In this document: in pieces, positions 1 through 5,734 of the stretch
How positions within the stretch are numbered: the first letter of the stretch is position 1
Layout of the letters: each line of letters starts with the position of its first letter
Assembly: GCA_013821525.1 (NCBI GenBank)
Contig: JACDGR010000147.1
Coordinates: 1-7,813, forward strand
DNA length: 7,813 nucleotides
Direction: 5' to 3'
Origin: Actinomycetota bacterium
GTDB lineage: Bacteria > Actinomycetota > Thermoleophilia > Gaiellales > Gaiellaceae
Position numbers and translations under genes: made by a program
The notes under the pieces: generated by a model
The model's input: the letters and a program-made list of their open reading frames with translations, nothing else
Told to the model about the DNA's origin: nothing
The model's database searches: none

Positions 1-1152
1 GTGCAGCCGATCGCCGCGCCGGAGCCTGCGACGCAGGCTGCCGCCGAAGCGGCGAGCGCAGCCGCGACGGAGGGACAGGCGTCAGAGCCGCTTGCAGCGC
101 CGACCGAGAGCGCTCCCGCAGCTGCGGAGAATGGCCGCTCCTTCGTCTCGCCCGTCGTCGCCCGGATCGCATCCGAGCACGGCATCGACCCCGCTCAGGT
201 GCCGGGCACGGGCTCGGGCGGCCGCGTCACGAAGAAGGACATTCAGGGTTTTCTGGAAAGCGGAGCCGCACAGGCCGTTTCCGCGGCCGAAGTCCCGGCC
301 GGGGAAACGGCCTGTGCTCCGGCAGCGCCGCCCACACCTCCGGTTCAGCCCGCCGCAACACCTGCACCGGCTACCCCGACGGCGTCGCCAACCACAACTG
401 GCCCGAAGCCGCAGGCTGCGGGCCAGCAAGAGCCCGGCCTGAACGAGGCCTACGAGCCGATGAGCGCGATGCGTCGCGGGATCGCCGACCACATGCGCAA
501 GTCGCTCGATACCTCGGCGCACGTCACGAGCGCGATCGAGGTCGACATGTCGAAGGTCGTGACGATTCGCAACAAGCTGAAGAAGGAGTACACGGCGGCC
601 TACGGCGTCAACCCGACCTACCTCGCGTTCATCGCGCGAGCGACGGCCGAGACGATCCGCGACTACCCGTTCATCAACGGTGAGATCCGCGGCGACAAGA
701 TCGTCACGAAGAACTTCGTCAACCTCGGCTTCGCGGTCGAGCTCGCCGACGGCAAGGGACTGATCGTCCCGGTCGTCAAGAACGCCGAGACGCTGAACCT
801 GCTCGGCATGGCGAAGGCGATCGCGGACGTCGCCAAGCGCGCACGCGACAAGCAGCTGACGCCGGACGACGTGCAGGGCGGCTCGTTCACGATCACGAAT
901 CCCGGCGGCTACGGCACGTTCCACGGAACGCCCGTGATCAGCCAGCCTCAGGTCGGCATCCTCGGCACGTACGCGATCGTCAAGCGGCCGTGGGTGATCA
1001 CGGACGACAACGGCACGGACGCGATCGCGATCCGGTCGATCATGAACCTGACGTTGACCTACGACCATCGCCTTGTCGACGGCGCATTGGCCGGGCGCTT
1101 CCTGCGCGATCTGCGCGAACGGCTCGAAAGCTGGGGCGAGAACGACTATTGA
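1..1152 (+). CDS. 2-oxoacid dehydrogenase E2 component (dihydrolipoamide acyltransferase), 5' partial
   Basis: Core acyltransferase of a pyruvate, 2-oxoglutarate or branched-chain 2-oxoacid dehydrogenase complex. It moves the acyl group from lipoyl-lysine to CoA in the cytoplasm. Numbering from the first codon in the window, residues 1-47 are an Ala/Pro/Glu-rich flexible linker. Residues 48-84 are the peripheral subunit-binding domain (begins FVSPVVARIA, contains GTGSGGRVTKKDI). Residues 90-145 are a second Ala/Pro/Thr linker. Residues 150-383 are the catalytic domain, ending in the active-site motif DHRLVDG with His356 and Asp360. The frame is already open at base 1 inside the linker, so the GTG there is probably not the true start. 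The N-terminal lipoyl domain(s), which the family always carries, must lie upstream. The stop TGA overlaps the following dehydrogenase region. The sequence does not settle which 2-oxoacid is the substrate, so no symbol is given. Confidence 0.95.
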   Translation: MQPIAAPEPATQAAAEAASAAATEGQASEPLAAPTESAPAAAENGRSFVSPVVARIASEHGIDPAQVPGTGSGGRVTKKDIQGFLESGAAQAVSAAEVPAGETACAPAAPPTPPVQPAATPAPATPTASPTTTGPKPQAAGQQEPGLNEAYEPMSAMRRGIADHMRKSLDTSAHVTSAIEVDMSKVVTIRNKLKKEYTAAYGVNPTYLAFIARATAETIRDYPFINGEIRGDKIVTKNFVNLGFAVELADGKGLIVPVVKNAETLNLLGMAKAIADVAKRARDKQLTPDDVQGGSFTITNPGGYGTFHGTPVISQPQVGILGTYAIVKRPWVITDDNGTDAIAIRSIMNLTLTYDHRLVDGALAGRFLRDLRERLESWGENDY

Positions 1153-1999
1153 TGCGCAGCCCGTCCTCGTGACGGGCTGCTCGACCGGGATCGGCCGCGC
1201 GACCGCATTGCGACTCGCTGGTGCAGGAGGCTGGACGGTGTATGCGAGTGCGCGCACGCTCGCTGCGATCGAGGATCTGCGCGCTGCAGGCTGCGAGCTC
1301 CTCGAGCTCGACGTGACCAGCGAGCAGTCGCGCGTCGACGCAGTCGCGGTGATCGAGGAGCGGCATGGATCGGTCGGCGCGCTCGTCAACAACGCTGGCT
1401 TCAGCCAGTCGGGTGCGGTCGAGTCCGTTTCGCTCGACCGTGCGCGGCGCCAGTTCGAGACGAACGTGTTCGGGCCGCTCGAGCTGTGCCGCCTCGTCCT
1501 CCCCGGTATGCGGCGGGCGCAGCGGGGACGCATCGTCAACGTCGGTTCGATGGGCGGCAAGCTCAGCTTTCCGGGCGCTGCGTGGTACCACGCGTCGAAG
1601 TACGCGCTCGAAGCCTTGTCGGACGTGTTGCGGTTCGAGGTCGCAGGCTTCGGGATCCAGGTCGTGCTCGTCGAACCAGGGATTATCCGCACCGAGTTCT
1701 CGGCGACCGCAGCGGGCGAGCTCGCCGAGACCTCGCCCGACGATGGCCCGTACAGCGGCTACGACGCCTACGTCGGTGCGACGACGGTCAGTGCCTACGA
1801 ACGGGGCCTGCTGGCGCGCCTCGGCGGCGAGCCGGATCGCGTCGCGAAGGCGATCCAGAAAGCGCTCGCCGCGCGCAGCCCGCGGCCCCGCTACCTCGTG
1901 ACGCCGTCGGCCCGGCTGCTCGTCGGCCTGCACGCCGTCCTGCCGGACCGGTTGTGGGACCGGATGCTCGCCTCCACCTACCCACGGCCAGGGGCCTGA
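1148..1999 (+). CDS. Short-chain dehydrogenase/reductase (classical SDR), start codon uncertain
   Basis: NAD(P)-dependent oxidoreductase of the classical SDR superfamily; substrate unknown. Counting from ATT at 1148 (283 residues), the cofactor-binding TGCSTGIG is at residues 9-16, NNAG at 81-84, catalytic Ser134 in VGSMGG, and catalytic Tyr147/Lys151 in YHASK. The PG of VEPGIIRTEF follows as expected. All core Rossmann and catalytic residues are present. The start is odd. The frame has no ATG before the first beta strand. In-frame candidates are TTG 1073 (26 unrelated residues read from inside E2), ATT 1148 overlapping the E2 stop as ATTGA, and GTG 1169, which would remove the first beta strand. 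An ATG at 1152 forms the usual TGATG coupling but is out of frame. I give 1148 as the best biological boundary. The gene follows E2 directly and is probably cotranscribed with it. A specific role in lipoate or keto-acid metabolism is not shown. Confidence 0.85.
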   Translation: MDAQPVLVTGCSTGIGRATALRLAGAGGWTVYASARTLAAIEDLRAAGCELLELDVTSEQSRVDAVAVIEERHGSVGALVNNAGFSQSGAVESVSLDRARRQFETNVFGPLELCRLVLPGMRRAQRGRIVNVGSMGGKLSFPGAAWYHASKYALEALSDVLRFEVAGFGIQVVLVEPGIIRTEFSATAAGELAETSPDDGPYSGYDAYVGATTVSAYERGLLARLGGEPDRVAKAIQKALAARSPRPRYLVTPSARLLVGLHAVLPDRLWDRMLASTYPRPGA

Positions 2000-2009
2000 C
2001 CGCTCCAAG

Positions 2010-2049
2010 GGAACCCTGGAACCAGGTTCAGCCCAGGTTCCAGGGTTTC
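2010..2049 (+). terminator. Perfect 12-bp inverted repeat: probable terminator of the E2-SDR unit
   Basis: AACCCTGGAACC at 2012-2023 is exactly complementary to GGTTCCAGGGTT at 2036-2047, with a 12-base loop. Two further pairs (G2011-T2048 wobble, G2010-C2049) extend the stem to 14. It begins 11 bases after the SDR stop and ends 27 bases before lipB. It is followed by TTT and then mixed sequence, not a long T tract. That is a weak intrinsic terminator by E. coli standards, though hairpins with short T runs are common in GC-rich actinobacteria. The right arm also lies where the -35 region of lipB would be, so an operator role is an alternative. Confidence 0.55.
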
Positions 2050-2063
2050 GTCTCGCAGCTCGC

Positions 2064-2069
2064 TACGCT
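2064..2069 (+). promoter_or_regulatory. Candidate -10 box (TACGCT) for leaderless lipB mRNA
   Basis: TACGCT fits the actinobacterial -10 consensus TANNNT. It is followed by exactly six bases and then the lipB ATG, so the expected transcription start coincides with the A of the start codon. No Shine-Dalgarno sequence precedes the ATG, which agrees with leaderless initiation. No convincing -35 hexamer is visible about 17 bases upstream; that position is occupied by the right arm of the dyad. Confidence 0.4.
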
Positions 2070-2075
2070 CCTGGC

Positions 2076-2750
2076 ATGAGCCGCGAGGCGCACCTGATCA
2101 ACCTCGGCATCGTCGATTACCGCGAGGCTCTCGAGCTGCAGCAGCAGATCGCGGCCGAGGTGGCCGAGGGCTCCGCGCCCGACACCGTTCTCTTCCTCGA
2201 GCACCCGCCGACGATCACGCTCGGCCGGCGCACGGAGAAGGGCGAGGTGCACGTGCCCGACGGCGCGGACGTTGCGATCGTCGAGGTAAACCGTGGCGGG
2301 AAGTCAACGTTTCACGGGCCGGGCCAGCTCGTGTGTTACCCGATCCTCGATCTGACTCGGCACGGCGAAGACGTCAAGCGCTATTGCAGGGATCTGGAGG
2401 AAGCGTTGATCAGGACGGTTGCGACCTTCGGTGTCGAGGCGACACGGATCGATGGGCTGACCGGCGTCTGGCTCGAGTCGCCGCCGCGCAAGATCGCCTC
2501 GATCGGCATCCATCTCTCCAAGTGGATCTCGACCCACGGGTACGCCCTGAACGTCGACCTCGACCCGGCGCCGTTCACCGAGTGGATCACCGCGTGCGGG
2601 CTCGACGGCTTCGCCTTCACGTCGCTCGCACGCGAGCTCGAGCGGCCGATCTCAGTCGACGACGTGCGACCCGCTGCGGCGCACGCGCTCGCAGAGGTGT
2701 TCGGCTTGACGCTCAGCGAGCTCTCGGCAAGCCCTGCGCTGACCACGTGA
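2076..2750 (+). CDS. lipB: Octanoyl-[acyl-carrier-protein]:protein N-octanoyltransferase LipB
   Basis: Transfers octanoate from octanoyl-ACP to the target lysine of lipoyl domains (E2 subunits, glycine cleavage H protein). This is the first step of endogenous protein lipoylation before LipA inserts sulfur. The 224-residue product has the family length. Visible hallmarks are LEHPPTITLGRR (41-52), RGGKSTFHGPGQLV (73-86), GLTGVW (127-132), catalytic Lys139 in RKIASIGIH, and catalytic Cys174 in the TACGL motif. ATG 2076 is chosen because homologues begin just before this point and a TANNNT hexamer sits seven bases upstream. The stop overlaps the next gene's GTG (GTGA), indicating translational coupling. 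An E2 substrate candidate lies about 0.9 kb upstream. No lipA is seen in the window. Compartment: cytoplasm. Confidence 0.96.
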   Translation: MSREAHLINLGIVDYREALELQQQIAAEVAEGSAPDTVLFLEHPPTITLGRRTEKGEVHVPDGADVAIVEVNRGGKSTFHGPGQLVCYPILDLTRHGEDVKRYCRDLEEALIRTVATFGVEATRIDGLTGVWLESPPRKIASIGIHLSKWISTHGYALNVDLDPAPFTEWITACGLDGFAFTSLARELERPISVDDVRPAAAHALAEVFGLTLSELSASPALTT

Positions 2751-3220
2751 TTCGCCCCGCGCGTCCGGAGGACAAGGACGCGATCGTCGCGGTCCACCGC
2801 GCCGCCTTCGGAAACGAGGACGGCGTCAGGGTCGTCACGCTCGTGCCGCCGGTCGTCTCGCTCGTCTGGAAGGAGAGCGGCGAGGTGGTCGGTCACGTGA
2901 TGCTCTGCCACGTCGATCTCGAAGGAACGCCCGTGCTGCAGCTGAGCCCGCTCGGGGTCGCGCCCGCGCATCAGGGGCGCGGCATCGGCTCTGCGCTGAC
3001 CCGCGAGGTGCTCCGGCTCGCCGACGACGCCGGCGCGCCGTTCGTCGTGATTCTCGGCCATCCCGAGTACTACCCGCGCTTCGGCTTCGAACCGGCAACG
3101 CCCCTCGGGCTGCTGCCGCCGAACCCGGACTGGGACGCAGCCTGGATGGTGCGGAAGCTCTCGGCCTACGACCCGGCTCTCCGCGGCCAGGTCACCTTTC
3201 CACCTGCATTCGACGCCTAG
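2747..3220 (+). CDS. GNAT-family N-acetyltransferase, YhbS-like
   Basis: Probable acetyl-CoA-dependent N-acetyltransferase of 157 residues; acceptor unknown. The GNAT fold is supported by the N-terminal VIRPARPEDKDAI strand and helix and by motif A, LGVAPAHQGRGIG (69-81), whose QGRGIG at 76-81 binds the pyrophosphate of acetyl-CoA. The C-terminal block LGHPEYYPRFGFEPA (103-117) is typical of the YhbS group. GTG 2747 is chosen because it overlaps the lipB stop by four bases (GTGA) and places the first conserved strand directly at the N terminus. Initiation probably depends on ribosomes finishing lipB. It ends ten bases short of the convergent LOG gene. The link with lipB is positional only; nothing in the sequence shows that it acts on lipoate metabolism. 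Confidence 0.9.
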   Translation: MIRPARPEDKDAIVAVHRAAFGNEDGVRVVTLVPPVVSLVWKESGEVVGHVMLCHVDLEGTPVLQLSPLGVAPAHQGRGIGSALTREVLRLADDAGAPFVVILGHPEYYPRFGFEPATPLGLLPPNPDWDAAWMVRKLSAYDPALRGQVTFPPAFDA

Positions 3221-3235
3221 CGAGGCCTCTCTAGG
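3216..3235. repeat. 20-bp imperfect palindrome spanning two convergent stop codons
   Basis: CCTAG at 3216-3220 pairs with CTAGG at 3231-3235, and the perfect palindrome GAGGCCTC fills 3222-3229. Nine of ten symmetric pairs match; the exception is C3221 against T3230. It covers the TAG of the GNAT gene and the TAG of the opposite LOG gene, with a ten-base gap between them. Three of the pairs arise automatically because two TAG codons face each other. A short bidirectional terminator is possible, but no T tract is present. Confidence 0.5.
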
Positions 3236-3818
3236 GCGCTGGCGGCCGCGACCACTTCGGGCGGGGCCGCTCCTCGCGCGTCATCCGCTCCAGGCGGTCG
3301 AGCAATCCGTCGGCGTCGCCTGCCACGGCGATCGCGCCAAGGTCGGACTCGCGCACGAACCCCTCCTCGGTCGCGTGGCGCGCGAGCGCGATCAGCGGAC
3401 GCCAGTACTCCTCCACGTCGAGCAGCCCGATCGGCTTCGCATGCAATCCGAGCTGCGACCAGGTCAGCTGCTCGAACAGCTCGTCGAGCGTTCCGAACCC
3501 GCCGGGCAGCGCGAGGAACCCGTCGGCGAGCTCGGCCATCAGCGCCTTGCGCTCGTGCAGCGAACCGACCACATGTAGCTCCGACAGTCCGCCGTGCGCC
3601 AGCTCGCGATCGACGAGCTCCTGCGGGATCACACCGATCACCTCGCCGCCCGCTGCGAGCGCGGCATCGGCGACGGCACCCATCAGGCCGACGCGCCCGC
3701 CGCCGTAGACGAGACCGAGGCCACGCTCGGCTGCAGCGATTCCAAGGGAACGGGCTGTGTCGGCGTAGGCGGGGGAGCGACCGCTCGATGCTCCACAAAA
3801 AACACAGACCCGGCGCAC
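3231..3818 (-). CDS. LOG family protein (TIGR00730-type; probable nucleoside 5'-monophosphate phosphoribohydrolase)
   Basis: Product of 195 residues, the usual length of the LOG/TIGR00730 Rossmann-like family. Characterised members release free cytokinin-type bases or other nucleobases from their riboside 5'-monophosphates. The N terminus VCVFCGASSG (4-13) is the family opening. YGGGRVGLMGAVADAAL (38-54) and the signature PGGFGTLDEL (105-114) are intact, as is the Arg90-Lys91 pair in HERKALM, which lies near the active site. The start is GTG (bases 3818-3816), six bases after a TAGTCT hexamer on the same strand, and no ribosome-binding site is visible. It is cytoplasmic, with no signal or membrane segment. 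It converges with the GNAT gene and diverges from the ABC exporter. In bacteria the physiological substrate is often unknown, so 'lysine decarboxylase' labels from older databases should be avoided. Confidence 0.93.
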   Translation of the reverse strand: MRRVCVFCGASSGRSPAYADTARSLGIAAAERGLGLVYGGGRVGLMGAVADAALAAGGEVIGVIPQELVDRELAHGGLSELHVVGSLHERKALMAELADGFLALPGGFGTLDELFEQLTWSQLGLHAKPIGLLDVEEYWRPLIALARHATEEGFVRESDLGAIAVAGDADGLLDRLERMTREERPRPKWSRPPAP

Positions 3819-3824
3819 GACGCG

Positions 3825-3830
3825 AGACTA
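3825..3830 (-). promoter_or_regulatory. Candidate -10 box (TAGTCT) for the LOG gene
   Basis: On the - strand TAGTCT matches TANNNT and is separated from the GTG start at 3818 by exactly six bases, predicting a leaderless mRNA. There is no ribosome-binding site in this spacer. No -35 match is seen; that position overlaps the start region of the divergent ABC gene. Confidence 0.4.
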
Positions 3831-3841
3831 GCCGGGTTCTC

Positions 3842-3847
3842 TACCGT
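3842..3847 (+). promoter_or_regulatory. Candidate -10 box (TACCGT) for the ABC exporter gene
   Basis: TACCGT matches TANNNT and is followed by exactly six bases and ATG 3854, again predicting transcription initiation at the start codon. It lies 11 bases from the opposing hexamer at 3825-3830, so the two divergent promoters overlap and could not both hold RNA polymerase at once. Confidence 0.4.
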
Positions 3848-3853
3848 GCCGGG

Positions 3854-5653
3854 ATGCCTCGCCCGTTCCATTCCGCCTCCGGCGAGCCGCCCGACCGGCC
3901 GAGCGACCCTGCTGTCCGCCGCGCGAACCTGAGACGGATCGCCGGCCTCTTCCGCGCCCACCGGCTGCGGCTCGGCGCGGTGCTCGGGCTGATTCTCTTC
4001 TCGGCCGCGGTCGGCGTCGTGCCGGCATTCCTCCTGCGCGGCGTGCTGCAGGCGATCCAGTCCGGCGACACGACGCGGCTGTCGTTCGATGCGGGCGGGA
4101 TGATCGTGATCTCCGTCGTCACCGGTGTGCTCGGCGTGTGGCAGACGCTGCTCTCGAACCAGGTCGGCCAGCGGGTGATGCACGACTTGCGGACGGCCGT
4201 CTTCCGTCACCTGCAGCGGCTCTCGCTCGCGTTCTTCACGCGCACCCGCACCGGCGAGGTGCAGTCGCGTATCTCGAACGACATCGGCGGCGTGCAGAAC
4301 GTCGTCACGAGCACCGCAACGTCGATCGTCTCGAACGCGACCACGGTGATCGCGACGATGATCGGCATGGCCGCCCTGAGCTGGCAGCTGTCGATCTTCG
4401 CGTTCGCGCTGATCCCCGTCTTCGTGCTGCTGACGCGCCGCGTCGGCAACGAGCGGCGCAAGATCGCCACCTCGACCCAAGAGACGCTCGCCGACATGTC
4501 GAGCCTCGTCCAGGAATCGCTCTCCGTGTCGGGGATCCTCCTCGGCAAGACGATGGGACGCACCTCGGAGCTCGCCGACCGGTTCCAGTCCGAGTCGTTG
4601 CTTCTCTCCGACCTCGAGATCCGGCAGCGCATGGCCGGACGCTGGATGATGGCGATGATCCAGACGACGTTCGCGGTCATGCCGGCTGCCGTCTACCTCT
4701 TCGGCGGGCTCGCACTCGCCCACGGCTCGCACGCGGTCAGCGTCCCGACCCTCGTCGCCTTCACCACCTTGCAGACTCGGCTGTTCTTCCCCGTCGGCTC
4801 ATTGCTCGGCGTCAGCCTCGACGTGCAGACCTCGCTCGCGCTGTTCGACCGCATCTTCGACTACCTCGACCAGCCCGTCGATATCGAGGAGCGCGCCGAC
4901 GCGCGCGAGCTCGACCATGCGGGCGAAGTGGTGTTCGACGGCGTCTGGTTCCGGTACGGAGACGAGGCCTGGACGCTCGAGGACATCACCTTCCGCGTCC
5001 CACCGGGCACGAAGACCGCGCTCGTCGGTGAGACCGGCTCCGGCAAGACGACCCTCGGGTACCTGACCGCCCGGCTCTACGACGTCGAGCAGGGCTCGGT
5101 GTCGATCGAGGGCATCGACGTGCGCGACCTCTCGTTCGCATCGCTCGCCGGCAACGTCGGCGTCGTCTCCCAGGAGACGTACCTCTTCCACGCGAGCGTG
5201 CGCGACAACCTGCGCTTCGCAAAGCCCGACGCCTCAGACGAGGAGGTGGAGCGCGCTGCGATGGCAGCGCAGATCCACGGCTTGATCGCGTCTCTGCCCG
5301 AGGGCTACGACACCGTCGTCGGCGAGCGGGGCTACCGGTTCTCGGGCGGCGAGAAGCAGCGCATCGCGATCGCCCGCACGATCCTGCGCAACCCGCCGAT
5401 CCTGGTGCTCGACGAAGCAACGAGCTCGCTCGACACCGAGACCGAGCGCCAGGTGCAAGATGCGCTCGACCAGCTCGCCGAAGGCCGGACGACGATCGCG
5501 ATCGCCCATCGCCTCTCCACGGTGCAGGATGCCGACCAGATCCTCGTCCTCGACCAGGGCCGCATTGTCGAGCGCGGAACCCATGACGAGCTCGTCGCAC
5601 GAGGCGGGCGCTACGCGGAGCTCGTCGACCGGGCTCCCGCACTTCCGCTGTAA
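3854..5653 (+). CDS. ABC exporter half-transporter (fused permease and ATPase, ABCB/MsbA-like)
   Basis: Type IV ABC exporter of 599 residues, expected to work as a dimer in the cytoplasmic membrane and drive efflux of a lipid, drug or peptide; substrate not predictable. Hydrophobic spans fit six transmembrane helices, at about 40-62, 82-100, 152-175, 177-195, 265-290 and 295-320. The ATPase domain follows. Walker A is GETGSGKTT (392-400), Q-loop Gln440, signature FSGGEKQR (496-503), Walker B ILVLDE (516-521), D-loop SSLD (524-527) and H-loop His552. The signature reads FSGGE where LSGGQ is canonical, a variant that also occurs in functional exporters. ATG 3854 is preferred over ATG 3788 because the earlier start would overlap the divergent LOG gene and add 22 basic residues not expected in the family. 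It also sits six bases after TACCGT. All catalytic residues are present, so it is probably functional. Confidence 0.95.
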   Translation: MPRPFHSASGEPPDRPSDPAVRRANLRRIAGLFRAHRLRLGAVLGLILFSAAVGVVPAFLLRGVLQAIQSGDTTRLSFDAGGMIVISVVTGVLGVWQTLLSNQVGQRVMHDLRTAVFRHLQRLSLAFFTRTRTGEVQSRISNDIGGVQNVVTSTATSIVSNATTVIATMIGMAALSWQLSIFAFALIPVFVLLTRRVGNERRKIATSTQETLADMSSLVQESLSVSGILLGKTMGRTSELADRFQSESLLLSDLEIRQRMAGRWMMAMIQTTFAVMPAAVYLFGGLALAHGSHAVSVPTLVAFTTLQTRLFFPVGSLLGVSLDVQTSLALFDRIFDYLDQPVDIEERADARELDHAGEVVFDGVWFRYGDEAWTLEDITFRVPPGTKTALVGETGSGKTTLGYLTARLYDVEQGSVSIEGIDVRDLSFASLAGNVGVVSQETYLFHASVRDNLRFAKPDASDEEVERAAMAAQIHGLIASLPEGYDTVVGERGYRFSGGEKQRIAIARTILRNPPILVLDEATSSLDTETERQVQDALDQLAEGRTTIAIAHRLSTVQDADQILVLDQGRIVERGTHDELVARGGRYAELVDRAPALPL

Positions 5654-5734
5654 CGCTCGACCTGAAGGTGGCTCCGCCTCCGAGCAGCAAGCCCGCAGCG
5701 TTTCACGGATGCCGTTGCGCGAGACTAGTGACCC

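Noticed and set aside
1..3. GTG at base 1 as the true start of the E2 gene
   Set aside because: The sequence begins in a flexible Ala/Pro linker and lacks the obligatory lipoyl domain, so the reading frame most likely continues upstream of the window.
82..1692. Long open frame of 536 codons on the - strand across E2 and SDR
   Set aside because: It is antisense to two well-supported genes. Its translation is Arg-rich and matches no family I know, as expected from GC-biased third positions leaving the opposite strand open.
3788..3853. Earlier ATG (3788) for the ABC exporter
   Set aside because: It lies inside the 5' end of the divergent LOG gene, adds 22 atypical residues, and ignores the TACCGT hexamer placed correctly for ATG 3854.
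3683..4732. 349-codon - strand frame covering the LOG/ABC junction
   Set aside because: It runs antisense through the ABC exporter and overlaps LOG in another frame. The composition is charged and low in hydrophobic residues, typical of a shadow frame.
5654..5734. Terminator or promoter in the 81-bp gap before formate dehydrogenase
   Set aside because: Only a weak GGTGGC/GCCTCC pairing with a mismatch and a 3-base loop is visible, with no T tract and no TANNNT at the standard distance; nothing here is firm enough to annotate.
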